DNA from: Brachypodius melanocephalos | Lineage: Eukaryota; Chordata; Aves; Passeriformes; Pycnonotidae | DNA: 64,000 nt | Assembly: GCA_013398615.1 (NCBI GenBank) | Contig: VZSR01003807.1 | Coordinates: 2,079,180-2,143,179 of the forward strand | Reading direction: 5' to 3' | The notes under the pieces: model-generated | Database searches by the model: none | Seen by the model: only the letters and a program-made list of their open reading frames with translations | What the model was told of the DNA's origin: nothing | Position numbers and translations under genes: made by a program | Part shown: positions 30,986 to 45,900 of the stretch, one piece after another | Numbering within the stretch: the stretch's first letter is position 1 | Layout: each line of letters begins with the position of its first letter

Positions 30986-33900
30986 CTGCAGAAATATGAA
31001 AAGGAAAATGGTAATTTTCAGCATTTATCAAAGTACTGTCTAACAGTCTACATCACTTTCCAGAATAAAGTTTTAGTATCCCATAAGCAAGAAAAACTCA
31101 CACATATTCTGCATGGCTTTAGTTAGATTGACACTTATCCAAAGAATGAATAGTATTCTGTTTTATGACATTTTATTCTATAATTCCATATATTATTGTC
31201 ACTAGAAAATAAATTGCATCTTGCATGATTCTTGCTGCAGATACAAAGTAAAGAATGCCATTTTAATTGCAAATGAAAACTGAAACCACAACAACATGGT
31301 AATATAAACCCATTACAGAGCAAACTGGTACTGAAGGAGGAGGAATTTCCTCACAGAAAGGGTGATTAAACAGTGGAATGAGCTGCACAGGGAGGTGGTG
31401 GAGTCACCATCTCTGGCAGCACCATCTCAGTGCCACTGTCTGCCTGATAGGTGGTGTTAGGTTATAGGTTGGTTTGGATGATCTCAGAGATCCTTTCCAA
31501 CCTAACCGGTTCTTTGATTCTGTGAAATTTAAACCACCCAGCCTTCCTTCCTTAAGCGCCTGCAGTTTAGGGGGACTCTGGAAAGGGAGGTGGGCAGAGG
31601 GGGGAGCACCTTCCCTTCAGGCTTGAGCCCCCACCCAAACCATTTCTCAGCACTCCCTTTGAAAGGGCAGTCGCTGAAGCTGTGCAGAGGCAACAAGATG
31701 CAGCAAGGCTGACTCCAGGAGCTGCAGAGTTGCACACCTGTGACACGAAGGCTGGCTTAGAGACAGACAGGATTCCTGTGGAGGCCAGGCAGGCTGACTG
31801 CCTGGGAAGTCGGCTGTGCCCTGCCAGGCACGTGCCACCAAGCAGTGGGACGGGCTGCCCGGCTGGAGCTGAGGGGCTCCCTCCGAAGCCAGGCAGGAGC
31901 TGCACTGCTCTCGCCACTCCCAAAACGCACGGTCACCAAGAGTACCAAGAGGGACTGCACTGAACCATACACAGCTCTGGTGCTGCTCAGGAGCTCCAGA
32001 CAGCAACGGATGGAAGTCTCAGTTGGAAAGGACTGGCACACATCTTCAACATCATTGCTTTCAGAGCTCTTGACAAAGCCATGTTTGTGTATGTGTGCAC
32101 TTGCAGTACACCTGATTTTGGTTTATTTTTAAACTACTGTAACAAACACAAAATTGTGATGGCAATTACAAGCATGACAGAAGTCCTAGGCCATTTCTCC
32201 TTATAATGCTAATTTGAACAGGAAAATTAGATCAACTTCCTCTTGGGGGAGAAGCCAGAGAAGGAAAACAGATGCTAGATAGGTGAAACTGGAAATGGAG
32301 GAAGTAAGTCCATTCTTTAATTACAAATGTTAAGCTTTTGTTTCAACAACATAAAAGTTCTAAAAAGTAGTATTCACTTGTTGAATCCCTGTATTAGATC
32401 ACAAATATTTCCAGAGCTCGCAGTTCTGCAGTGCCTTACAGTCTCTGGTGTATTTATCCTCCACATATATTACGGAGACCAGAACAGGGAAAAACTGTAT
32501 CCCCCCCGTAAAAATACTGAGCAGCCCCAGGTCTCAGAGAAGTGTAAGCAGGACAGGCATTGACCTGGATTTAACCAATCACTGCCCAGGAGGAGTTCAA
32601 TCCCTGGGTCACCTTTCCTGTAAAACCTAACTCGAGTTATGCCACTTTTTGTGCAGAGAGTGGGCCAAGAAATGAGACTAAGCTACCCTTCCACAAAAAA
32701 TAACAATGATATTAAGGAGAGCTTACCTGTTAGATATTTTACTTTAGCTCGTGCTCTTTCATCTGCATCAAAATACCACACTGTTATTGCGTACCTGAGG
32801 AAACAGAAGAAAAAAGCACTCCTGAAATATGAAGCAAAATACCAGTGAAGCACTTGACATGAAACAACCTAAATCAGATGATACTTCCACAGTCTTACAG
32901 AAGAAAGTTATCATAAAGCAAGCAGTGGGTTTGGTTTTTTTTTTCTACTAGTAGGTATTATCTGAAGAGTCATTGAAAGGGTGACACTGATGCTCTAAGT
33001 TTACACTTTTTTTCCTAATGAATTGCTATTATGGTTCTTGTCCAGAATAAAGTCTCTGCCCACATCACCTTGCCCTGTGACCCCATCTTTTTATTGCTAG
33101 GTCAAGTTAATCACTGAGTCACACTGCAGGATCATCTTTTTTTTGGACATCTGCCACAAGGGACAATTAACTACCCCTTCTTATATGGCTCCTCTGATTT
33201 TCTAGTGCCTGTAGAGGATTTAAATACAAAATTCTAGCTTTTGAGAAAAGACTTTAAGGAGCTTTAGTAAATGGCATTTCACCCTCTGACTCTTCTGAGA
33301 GTAGAAAGGGGGAAGGGAAAGCTGTACAGCTTCTGGAAAAGCTGCAAGAGGATGCGCTGAAGGCAGTTTCAAGTTACTTCTTGCAAACGCAGTTGTGTTA
33401 TCTCACAGTTCCAGTCAATGTTCAGTGCTCTGGCCATCCAAACATGTTAAAACATGGGCAACAGGAAGTCTGGATCAATGACTCAAATGATTTACCTATT
33501 ATCACTATCTGGAAATGTCACTTAGCATGTGGGGGCAGAAAATGTGGGTACCTTTAGCATCAACCAGTGCTCTACACTGAAGGACAAAAGAGAGATCAAG
33601 TTCTCCCTGTGCGTCAGACTGGGAGCAGCTCCTCTAAAACTCCATAAAAATATTTGTGTATCAATGGTTGTTTCTGTTCCACAACCCTCACCTAATGCCC
33701 AAATTAGAACGTGGTAGCTTAGTTTGAAAACTACTACTTTCTGACAGCTCCCTCCCAACAAGAGGGAACATTAAACTGAAGTACCCAGTCAATCTTCCAG
33801 TAACACAGTAGGGTGATAAGGACAAAGGGAAGGGAGAAGGGAGTAAAGCTGCTACAGAGAAATAACGAAGATAGCATCCTTTGGTGAAGTTGGGGTCTGC

Positions 33901-36900
33901 TTATGGCTCTGTGTGCTCCTACCCAGTTCTGCGAAGCATATGCTCAGAAACATCCCACCTACACACTCAGGAGGTTTTATCCAAAATAAGAGATCAGGCA
34001 ACACTACAAACTCAGCAAACACAGTGGAAGCCTAACCATCCACTAGCAGAAACAAGTCCTTTTTGTCAGGTCGTAATTCACAGTGTCACTAATTTCTCAT
34101 TTCTTGCTAAGACAGGCATCATGCAGTAGAGTCCATCGCTCCTACCTTGTAGCAAATGCTGGCTGTACTTCATGAGGGTTGCGGCGATCAGACCAGAAGA
34201 ATAGCAGTCTATCAAATTTGGGTTCAATATCAGCAAATTGGGCTTTGCCTTCTGGAAATATCCGAAGGATGCCTCCACTTACCTACAAATGAAATATTTC
34301 CAAACAATGCTTGAGAGCCATGTCTCATTGTATTTAAAAGTCCTGAATATCACATATAAAAATATTTCAGACACTTGAAAACAAAACAAAAGCCTTTATA
34401 AGGTGCTCTAGAAATTATGCATCTATGGCTTTTCTGTCAATACATTTCATTTAACAAAATGTTTAATACATTTTTCTCTGAGTGATTTCAGAATGCTATG
34501 TGCATTCTTGATTAAGTAAAAGCTTAGATGGGGGAGTACATTACCTATTAGCAAAAAAAAAAAAAAAAAAAAAAAAGAAAAGGACAAGACTGACTGCTAT
34601 TACAAAGGTGGTTAAAAACACCAGATACAGATGGGAAAACCATTTTATTTCACATCTGAGTTTCACCTTTCCCCAATAAAGAGATTATTTAATTTAACTG
34701 CAGCACAAGTTTATGTGTAATCAAAATAAGGAAAGAATTGGAAACTTGAAACTAAAGCTTGAATCTGTACTACTCAGGGTCAATTTAGATCTCTTCCAGG
34801 TTTTGAAAACAGTTGAACCTACCTGTGTATGTCTAGAAAGAAGCACAAGCAGTGGGGTTAATTATATTTAAATCACATTAACTTCTTCCTACTGATGGTG
34901 TTGATGTTGTTAAATTTAACCATAGATGGCCACCGCAGACCTTCATGTCGTAACAGACATAACACTGCAAGTACTAACAAGGCAACTTGAAATAAATTAC
35001 AGGGGCATCTGTGATCTAAGTCAGCAAACAACTGACAATTTAGACCCATTTCTTCTCCTAAAGAAAGTTTGAGATTCTTTTTTCAATAAACAATATACTT
35101 GGTAGTTTATTAATTTGTAATTTAAAATAGATTTTAAAAGGATATTAATGCCTCTGTTCATATATTTATTATCCAGCTAGTAAATTTTTTACAATTACTG
35201 TGAAAACATAATTTACTTGACTTCTACACTCTGGTATGTATTATTTTCTTGTTCCAAGAGAGAAACCATAAATCAAAAATGCCCCAAAGCTGCACTCTAA
35301 GATGATTACTACAATCGGTACATTTATATGCAAAGATGCTATCATAGCAAAAAAAATTATTTTCTAATTGTAGGATTCAATTTGACATGTCAAAGAGCAC
35401 ATCAGAAAGAGAAAGCTTGAAGTGCATCCATCTGACTCAGCTTTCTGATCTACCAGTTTTACACAAGTATGTTATAAGGAAAAAAAAAGAAAAACAACTC
35501 TCATTTTCAGCTTGTGTTATCCATATCTGGTGCACGCAATGCACGGAATCTGACTGCTCCTATGTACTCTTCCACATGCTACTCCCTTAGCATGACGAAG
35601 TATCAGGAGTTTTGTCTTGTTTTTTCCCCATACACTATGAGAATAAACTCCTCCATCATTAATGGGAGAGAAATCTAAGAATTCACAAAGCTGTTCTTTC
35701 ATTACTCTTTCATGGTCTCAATACTGCCATTTAGCTACATCTGTTCTTCAAATCTACCTAGTCCCATTGAATCACTAGGAAAATCCTTATTAAAAATTCA
35801 CTTTTTCATAGCCACTAGTAGTAAACTCTTAGATCACTTGAACTGTGGTATAAATCTATTCTACACTTTGTATCTACAGTGATACAAGACTAGAGCTGCT
35901 TTGAACTCTACTGATGTAGCAATGACTGTAAGTAACACTTTGCTTATTTGAAAATGCTCCTAAGCTACAGCAACTTTCTTTTTATAAGCATACTCAAATA
36001 AGCAATCTAGTTGCACCAACAGTAAACTCAAAATTCAACAGGAACATAAGAGAAAATTAAATTAGGAATATATGAAATTGCCTTTAATTTCTCTTTGTGT
36101 TTTGGGAGGCATTTACCACTTTCTTTCAATCTTACTGTCAAGAAGGTCCTGCTGACATCATTCAAAACCTTGAAAATAAATGCTGAATCTCTATCTGCTC
36201 TCACTAACAACAGAATTAGGGAGGCAAAGGATACCCACAGTTAACACAGTGAAAATCACAACTAAGGCACAGAAATAAGAACATGAACAAAAACCTCAAG
36301 CAAAGGTGCAGTAACAAATATTTATATATATACACACACATATATATACACACATAAAAAATACTTTAGAAAGAAATTATTGCATACCTTGGCATCCCAG
36401 TCCTTATTAAGATAATATATACATGTAACACATCTTCCATCTCCATTTGGATTATCAACGTGGCGCACGTATCCTGTTCCGTTGCCTGGATAACAAGCCA
36501 CCATTGCCTGGAGTCAAAGAATCAAATATAAGAATTACTTTTATCTCTGTGTGGAGGGAAAAGTCTACATTTTACCTATATTAGTTCTTAAGTAATTAAT
36601 ACATAAGCAATAAAAAAATTAAACCAGAAATAATGTGCAAAGGCATTTTTAGCTGTGTTTTCTTTCTAGGTAAAAACTGGTTTAGAACACAAACAGGTGT
36701 TAACAACAAAGGCATGAAAGACACTGAGAGGAACACTTAATAAAGGCATGGAAGGTGGGGCTACTGTCATGTTGTGACTAATCATTCCGACTTCCCTCCC
36801 CTGAATGACACAGAAGAGAGGAAGAATGTCTTGTGTGTAATTTAATAGCTTCTCCTTGTGATAAAATCTTCCAGACTCAAGTTCAGACAGCTATCTTTTT

Positions 36901-39900
36901 TTTTCCCCTCTGTGTTTCCAATGCAAAGAATGCCTTCTCAAAAAATGTTGTCAAACTATTCTTTTAAGACTTTTAGACAAAACCAGTAGCCCATGTTACT
37001 CAATCACTCCAAGAGCATTCTTGGGCTTGTGTTTTGTCCTGTACATAGGAGGTCTTTGAACCTTTGTTGAAACAAACCTACACGTACAACAAAAACATCC
37101 TTTTTAGTCAAGAAGTGAGAAATGGAAAACAGACACCGAGCAGCAATGTGCAATAACCTTCTGACATCAAACAGCTCCCAGTACAGCCTGTATTAAACTT
37201 CCCATGCTGCACTCTGCTCAGCTGACTTGAAAGACCCCTGGAAGGCGATTTCTGAGTCTTCAGACATGCAGATGTGCCTGTGAAACAAACTGGCCCTTGC
37301 TCCAGATGGCCTGATTAGCTTGATTAGCTATCAGAGCACACGGCTGGTTCATTGCACAGCACATCCCTCTATGCCTTTGCTAGAAATAATAATTATTTCA
37401 GTTTTTTGGAAGAGATCAGAACAAAGTTTTCCAGGTCAAGTCATCCACTGCCAGCACAGTACTCAGATGTCTGCAGTGACAATATCCTACCTGCAAGAAA
37501 TTCCAACGTGAATTAAAAAAAACCAAACTAACCAAAAAACAACAGAAAGGTGAGTTTCTACCAACAAAGCAACATACCGCTAATCTCAAAGACTGCATAC
37601 TGTATGAAAAAAATGTAAACACTTCTATAAACAAACATTCCTGTCTAGATTTAGCCTGGTTAAGTTAGAGGTCTAAGTCAGACCTCTGCATTGCAAACTC
37701 TTTCACTTCTCATGTAATACACAAAAAAGTATTTTCCCAATAAAGTGATTTTTTTTGCTTCATACTGGCAATATTAATTTCCACCCCCACTCCCTTTAAT
37801 AGGCTATAAGTAAGGCTTTCCAGAGATTGTACTACTTGCAAGCATTGAGGAACACACTCAGTACAGGTAGGTGGGTAAACTGCCTTGTGCAAACTGAGAA
37901 ACAGTTTGAAGTACTTGCAGTTTAATCAGTAAAATATTTGCATACCACATATAAGCAGAATTGATTTTGCTGTAGCAGCAACCTTTCAAAAATCTTTATT
38001 TCCATATAGACTCTACTAAGGGAAACAGCAGTTTTTAGTAGGTATGCCTAGGCAGAAGTCAGAACACAGTATCTGCCAAGTTGTAAGCCCGTGACTATAA
38101 AGAATCCTAAAAATAAAGCCAAACTTCATTCACATCATTTGGAAGTGACTACACCGGATGAAAGGTACTCAAATATACAAAACCCAAATGTACTTCTAAT
38201 TTTGATTAGGCACTTCAGCTTCCCAAGCTTTTTAGTGTAATCATAATGCCTTTATCATTACAGGCGTCATGTTATGAAAACGTTACACGTATCAAGAATA
38301 TGATCTAATATTTGGCAAAGTCGTGACTTATCAGTTTTGCTGCAGGAAGATAAACCCACAGAAATCAAAACAGTGAGTTAAAGACACCAAATAATGTAAC
38401 AGGGTTCTGTAATTTCCTTTCATAGGGAGGGAAAAAAGGAAGAAAACAAAAGCAAAGCTGGGCTGGAAGAGGAAGATAGTTGGTTTCCACTGAAAGCCAA
38501 CATTCTTGACCAAAAACTCCCATGTACCACATAAATCATATCAAGCTGTCATGGAGCATGAACAGTGCTGAAAGCAGATCCAGGTCCAATTCTGTAACAG
38601 TATTCCTAATAACAGGAAAAATTTAATTTAAGGGGTTTTGCTGAGAGACACCATGCAAATTAAATCCTGACACTAACTGTTGCTCACTATCTGTGTGAAA
38701 ACAGCTACTATACGTCTCTCAGAATGAGAAGAACTTTGAGATCAAGCAGCTAGAGCAATGTCAATTCTCCCTTGAATCATGAGGAGTTAGACTCCAAGGC
38801 AACAAAACAATATTTCACACCACACTGCTGAAGAAAAAGAGGACCAGCAACACTTTTTGGAATGTCTGCAGAGACATCAGTTGTCATCAACTTCACTTAA
38901 GGAGCAACCATATTCATCTCATGCAATCATTTAAATTACTTTTAATGTTTAAAAAGACCTCTTGTTTTTGACTTTAGACTCTGAAACTTCTATCATGAAC
39001 TCCAAGTGATGAGAAACAGTTTTGTTGCGATAACTTATCTAATATGTATTTGTTAAAATATTGAGAATGACTCAGCCCTTAGCAGCAAATTGGAAAGTAA
39101 AGAAATCTGCAACTCAGCTGCTGTAGCATAATATGCATTGCTTTTGCAGTGTCCCCAATTAACCTATGATAAGGAAAGGTACAAAATGTAATGATTTATC
39201 AGACATGGGAAATACATTGCTTTGTGCAACAGTATGAAGTGACTTCATGCGAAACTGTCATGTAGTGCAAGATTACCCTTACATGGAAAGGACAAAGAAG
39301 TGATCCACATAAATAATGATGCCTTTGTTGTTGTTTTAACATTTTACAGTATGAATAAGCAAGCAAAGATGAGTGTATTAAGAATAGAGAAAAATTTGTG
39401 TCTGTGACTTTTTTTCCCAAACACTGTTAGTGGTGCTCAGTATAGCCAGGCATTTGAGAACTCAAAGTCCAAGATTGCCTAATATTTTGAGCTATGAACA
39501 ATAAAGGTGCTAGCTTTCCAAAACAAAGAGCCACCCATCTCATCAGCTGTCCCATAAAGTAATAGTTAATCCAACTCAAGGTATTACTTGCATTTTCTTA
39601 ACAGAAAAGGAGCCTCCTCTTTTGTCCTTCTTGGGCATTACAATTTTTAGGCATTCAGTAAACTTACTCTCTGCAAAAAAATGTATTTAAGTCACACATT
39701 GGATTTGTTCACTCACAGGATTTCTGTGCCAACACTTCTAACATTAACCTTCTTTAACCCAAGAGCATTCTGTTTTAGGCTGAGCACTCGTGTCTAGCAC
39801 ATGAGCGCTGTCCTAAGATACCCCCTGGAATTCATGAGTAACCAAGAAAGTATGAAAGTGCCCTCCCCACACTGATATCTGCCCAACTTGTGTCTATCAA

Positions 39901-42900
39901 ACCTGAAGTACTCATACACTAAAGCTCCTGCTGATCACTCATTTGCATACAGATGTTCGGATTGCAAGTGTTCCAAGTCCGGAAAATAAGGCCATCGGCT
40001 CAAATAACAAACATTAAGTTGTTAACAGAAGAACTAATTGAAACCACAGATTTTTTTTTGCTAAGAATAGGCATCCCTAGTGCGTCAGGCATTACTCCAA
40101 TTAACAATAAAATGCACAAAGGTAACATCAGAGGGAATAAACCATAATCCATAGTTTTTTTCACTATGTAAAGACACATCAGCTATGACTCAGCCCTGGG
40201 AGGCACAGCACAACAGTGCAGCTGAAAACATGATTTCATTTGGGACTAGTCTCAGCCTCCTTCCATACAGAAGTATGACAGCCTCTCCCGTCTGTAAAGA
40301 AGGAACACTTGTAGGTAAACAAACTGAAGCTTTTTCTTCTATCCCCTCCATTCCTCTCACTGCTGGATGTCTGCTAGCTTAGGTATCGTTCCTTGGAAAA
40401 AAAGGAAACATTAAAGCAAACTCTGAGGAAAGAGAGAATACCAGTAACATGAGAGCACAAAATTCCATAAGGGGGGAAAAGGCCCCCCCCAGACCACAAA
40501 TATAAAATGGAGAGTTTGTGTGTTCTATTAATTTATTAAACAAACATATTAAATATATCAATATTTAAACTTTGTTGTTAAACTCAGATTAAAGCTGCAT
40601 CAGTCAAGCAGATGTCACTTTTGCTGTTTGCTGAAGGAACTGCAAATCTCAGTGAGCAAAACAAGATGTCTAAATGCAAGACCGATGACTTCCTACCAAA
40701 ATTTATCAGATGTGCTCACAAAGACTTCACTGGAAAGCCTTGGCATTGGACATCTGACAGATTATTCAAAAAAAGAAAAAACCACTGCAATGAAGAACCA
40801 AAGAAAAATAAAATCAAATTACAAAATGACCCAGCCCTGTTTGGTCTGTGACGTATTTCCATTCCAAAAATTTATCCATCCCTGACAAACAAGAGTTCTG
40901 AGGAAATACATTTCACTTTAAGCACACATCAGGCTGTGATTTCTCACAAGTTGAACAAAGTAACAGGCAAATCAAAGGAACAAAAGACTGGTTTATTATC
41001 ACCTTCTGTGAGCAGGATCAAGATTACTGACTTACACATGCCAGCATGGTACAACTTGGCTCGGATTCATAAGTCGTCTGCAAATCCTTCACAAGCACAG
41101 ACAAACTTGAAACAGAAAATGTCAACAGGGAGAAACTCCTGTCAGCCCTACCCAAAACAGAGTAATCTAAAAAAAAGGGTAAAATAAATCTGAGATACAG
41201 CTAATCTAAGTATTTCTATACTAACTTCCATCTGAGTAAAATTTCTTAGTGTTATCCTCCATGGTTTAGTAAACAAGGCTAGAGAATCAAGTTTTCACGC
41301 ACATCAACATTGTGAAACTAGAAAAGCTGGAGAGGAATATCAGGCTCTGCAAAGATTTCTTATTAAAAATTTATGCCTTGCAGTCATCATCAACTGGAGG
41401 ACATACAAGAGGAAAGTAAACTACTACTCAGCAGCTTAAAAATTAATCAAAGCATTACACATCCTCAAGAGAAGAGAGGAATCTCTTCTCTAAGTTAGAA
41501 ACTACAAATAAAGAAAAAACTGACATGTTGCAGCAGCTTTAAATCATTAATCTTTAAGCCTTTTCTCCTAATATTAAATCACCACTACAGCCATTCAATT
41601 TCTTCATTAGCAAAGGAGTTTGGAACCTTTTTTTTTTTTTTTAACTTCATTTTTCTCTGCAGATATGGTAAACACCCAGCTGCAGAGCGAAGGAAAGAAA
41701 ACCCCAAATACTGAAGCGGAAACCAACAACTCCCCACCACCCAAACTAATAAACCCCGACTACAGCTGCTATTTGTGCCATCTTCTTGCAAGAAGAGAGT
41801 AGGCTGCTCTTTCAGGAAAAAACCCAAGCAACTGAAGAGGCAAGGATGACAAACACAGGTCACCCTCTCTTGCATCTTGCAAAGTTTTAACAGCAAAGTT
41901 GGAAAGCTTGGCAAAGTGAAGGCAAACTGAACTAAGAACAGAGATGAAAAATGAACTTAGACAGGAAGGGAGAGAGGAAAAACTGAGAGCTGACATAGCT
42001 GCTTACACTATTAATAGAATCAGCACACAGCTATGTACATGGATTACATCTTCCATGACCTTCTAGGGAGTTCAGTAACCCGACCTACCTCCCTCCTTCC
42101 CAGGCTTTTCAATGCAATGCTCAATACATGATTTCTACTTGCTTTGGATAGAATCGTATTTCCTAAACATACAAAATCAAGCAACATCACATACCATACC
42201 ATCAAAAGTTTGGCACAACATATTAATACCTTTACACATTGCTTATTTCTAACTTGCCAATCAGATGCTGATTTCTCAGACCAGATTTCAGAAAAAGTTC
42301 TGCCAACCTAGTAGTTAATTCCTCTTCAAGTCATGGCTTTATTCCTGTCTTCATTTTATGTGACATTTACCTGCTCATGACATTCATTTCAAACATCCGA
42401 ACAAACTGACACAAGCCAGAAGGCAGAAATTTTCATGCTGGTTCAGATTCAGCTGAGCTCTCTAGGGCCAGAAGAGCCACATGAAGTTTGGATCCAAACA
42501 GCTTGAATGTAACCATGGTGTCACTGAGCAAAAATCAGCTCAGGTATTTTTCACTGTAGCAACATCTAGTTTGGTACTCTCCCTTTACCATTCAATTCTA
42601 ATTTTGCTCAACAGTAGGACCACACAAAGTTCATTTTCAAGTATCATGCCTTTAATCCACGCATGCCCAGAGGCTCCAAGAAATGCTCTTCAGCTTTTGA
42701 ATTGCTGAAGGAATGTGCATGTGAGTCCAGATGATTCATCAGTTCTTACACATGGCACAGGAAAAAACACAGAACTACAGTTGCTTAAGTCTGATATTCA
42801 GGAAATGACTGTGCAGGTGGGATGTGCTTACACTTTGATGAAAACATCTAACAAATAAAAAATAGGATAGAGAAGCTTTCACAAAACTATCAAGCAAGAG

Positions 42901-45900
42901 GCATTAAGCAGGGGGAGATGGTATTGATTCTCAACATGGGGACAGCAGAAGGCATGCTCCTTGCATGGAGGCTTTGACTGAGCCCTGAGGAGAGCAGAGC
43001 AATGGGGGAAACACATCTCCAAAGGTGAACCCATGAGCAACTGAAACCAGTGCTAAAGACAAATATAACAGGAAGATCTAAAACACAACTTCCCAGCTGA
43101 ACTTCTGCAGCTCTTATTGCTATGAAACTGAGATAAAAGTGCTTAAACATTAATGAGCTTTTCTGCTCTCCCTACACCTCAGCTTGTAAAGCTGCAAGCC
43201 TCAAATCCAAAGGCAAAGAGAGGGCTGAGTCAGCTTACAAAGGGCAAAGAAGAAGAAAGATTGTATCTTCTGTAACACAACACAGCGGCCTTTACCAGGC
43301 TGCGAGTCAGGATAGGCGGGACATGCCTATTCTCAAAAATTGTGCCAGTTTAACCAAAAAGTGCTGTTTTAAAACTGAGTCAGTGAAGGCACTGCAAATA
43401 CACCTGCAGTTCTTCTATCTTATGAAGGCCTAGTTTCCATTACCTTCATCTGTTTATCAGGAAAATAAAATGGATTTCAAATCTAAAAATGTACAGAGAG
43501 AGCTGTGCACTGGCTTAAACAGAGTAATAAAAAAAAGGGTGAACTTTATCTAACATATCTCTGAATACAGACAGCATCTTTAAGTCTAGACCAACTGCAT
43601 TCTCTTAAAAAAAAATTAAAAAGCATTTATATTAGCACATCCATGATGTCAGTGCCTCAACACAGTAATAGCTCCCTCTCCTAACATTCAATATAACACA
43701 TTCTGATAGTTTTGATATCAAAGTCTACTGCAAACTTAAAAAAAACATGTCCACAACACAGAACACACAAGCAAAAAAAATCCCCTAGACATACTTAATT
43801 GAGTCTTCCCAAAGAAAGTAGATGAAAAGCACTGTCACCAGAGGCAGAAAGTTCTCTATTAAAAGCCAAGGAGCAAAAACAACACTTGGCTTTGGTAGGA
43901 AGGTCTAACACATACTTTGATTTGTGTCAGTCTAAATCTGTCTACAGTATGATTAAATAAGTTGACCAATACATTTCAGATTCAAACAACTGTTGAATAA
44001 TATGTATGTAGAATTGGCAGGCATCCATGGCTAACTCCCCATTCCCTTCAAGAGAAGCAGACTCATGACTCACTGTTTTGGCGCTGTATAAAAATCTGAC
44101 AGAGAAGTAAGTCAGTCAACACAAATTTTCAGAGTCTGTTTTTAATTGAACACCATAATTGCAATGAAATTATTTAAACCATTTAGAAAATAAGCACTTT
44201 GAAACTTTTTCCCCAAGATGGGGCAAACCTTTCTGCTTGCACATGAGACCACTCTACTTCCTAGTTTCATCACTGTCCATTCAAAAAGGGCACAGAGCAG
44301 CAACATCTTTAACAACTAAAAATAACATAATACTAAAGCAAATTACAACAGTGCACTAAAATAGTATGAAGTTAAGTTTCATTCAGCTACATCACTTAAA
44401 ATATATTCTGACAGCACTTTGTGCACACCAGATTTCCAGAGCCAACCACATGACATCAGCAGGCACACTGATGGACAGCACACAAAAAAGCATTGTTACC
44501 TATTTTTAGATTATTATTTATTATCAGTGATCTTTTTTCAGTTGTGTGAGATCTACTGGGTAAACTTTCAACAACTGCACTCAGCCTTAAGGGGTTTTTT
44601 TCCAATCTTAATGATGCTGTGACACACTACTTTAAAAATAAAGCATGCACATTAACCCAAATATCAAGACTGAGGACTTCTCAGCACCAAGAGAGGCTGA
44701 GAAGGAAGAAACATTAAGGATTAAGGGTGGGCAAGAGGTGGTTGTTTTTTTCTTTTTAAACCAAACCTTACTGTATTATCTGTGAAAGTAAATGGCTGAA
44801 AATTTTGCCATTTAAAGAATGTCAGTCATCATTTCTGCCATTCTCTCCTCAAAACTATACATACTGAGAAGCCTAGAATTTCCTTCCTATAGAAGACAAA
44901 CAATACACCATAATTTTGCTAACTACTAGGATGGAGATACATTTCTTACTTAAACTGCAATTTTGTTTCTGTTTTAGGGAACAAAATAGCCACATAACCA
45001 AAATTTAGCTAGTAGGAAAGGTATCTATATATAAATTTGAGTGTTGCACAACTGCATGGGAACAGGATTGTGTGTTTAGTACTGTGGTTAGCCAGATACT
45101 TGGAAATACTTGTGTTGTGCAAGTTCCTTAAGTTCAGTAAATGTTCACATAGATACAGTAAAACGTCCAAATCTAGGCCTCAGGTGCCACCTCTAGATTT
45201 TAACCACAGAAAGATTTACTGTCATAAACAGTATGCCAAGGAGAATGATCTTAAAACAGATCTTAAGGCTATTTTCAAGGCAACATACGTGATTCAGCAT
45301 GCCCACAGAATTCCAAATTTCACAACATATACTACAGCATTCACTCCTACTATTAGAGTCCTGAGAATTCTTTGAAATTATTTATATATTACAGAAAAAG
45401 AAATAACTATGCACTGAAATGCTATTAGACATTTATTTATGGACAGATTTAATTTATATTAGCACTGCACAAAAGTCTGACTAAGGTTTAAAGCCAAACA
45501 GCAACGAGCAGCCTGTAATATGCTTTCGAGGCACCTACAATTTAAATGCAAGAAATGCTGACTCTGCCCATGCTACTTTTTATGGGCTTTCACACATAAA
45601 TCGTCTCCATCCAAGCTTTTCTTTACAATCCCACCACAGTCCTGTAATAGGGCCTTTTTCCCAGCTGGCATAAACAACACTTAGGGGTTTTGTTGTTTTA
45701 ACCAGATCACCCAGTGTATCCAGTTCAGATGCATGCAGGCATTAAACAAATCTACTGGTATTCCAGCTCAGTTCCCATCAGTCCTTGGACAAAGCCTTGA
45801 GGAACAGCTGAGGCCATGCAGCACTACAGGCTGATCATAAACACCAGGAGCAGGACTGCTGACACTGGCATGCCAAGTCGGAAAAGTGACTCCCAAACCC

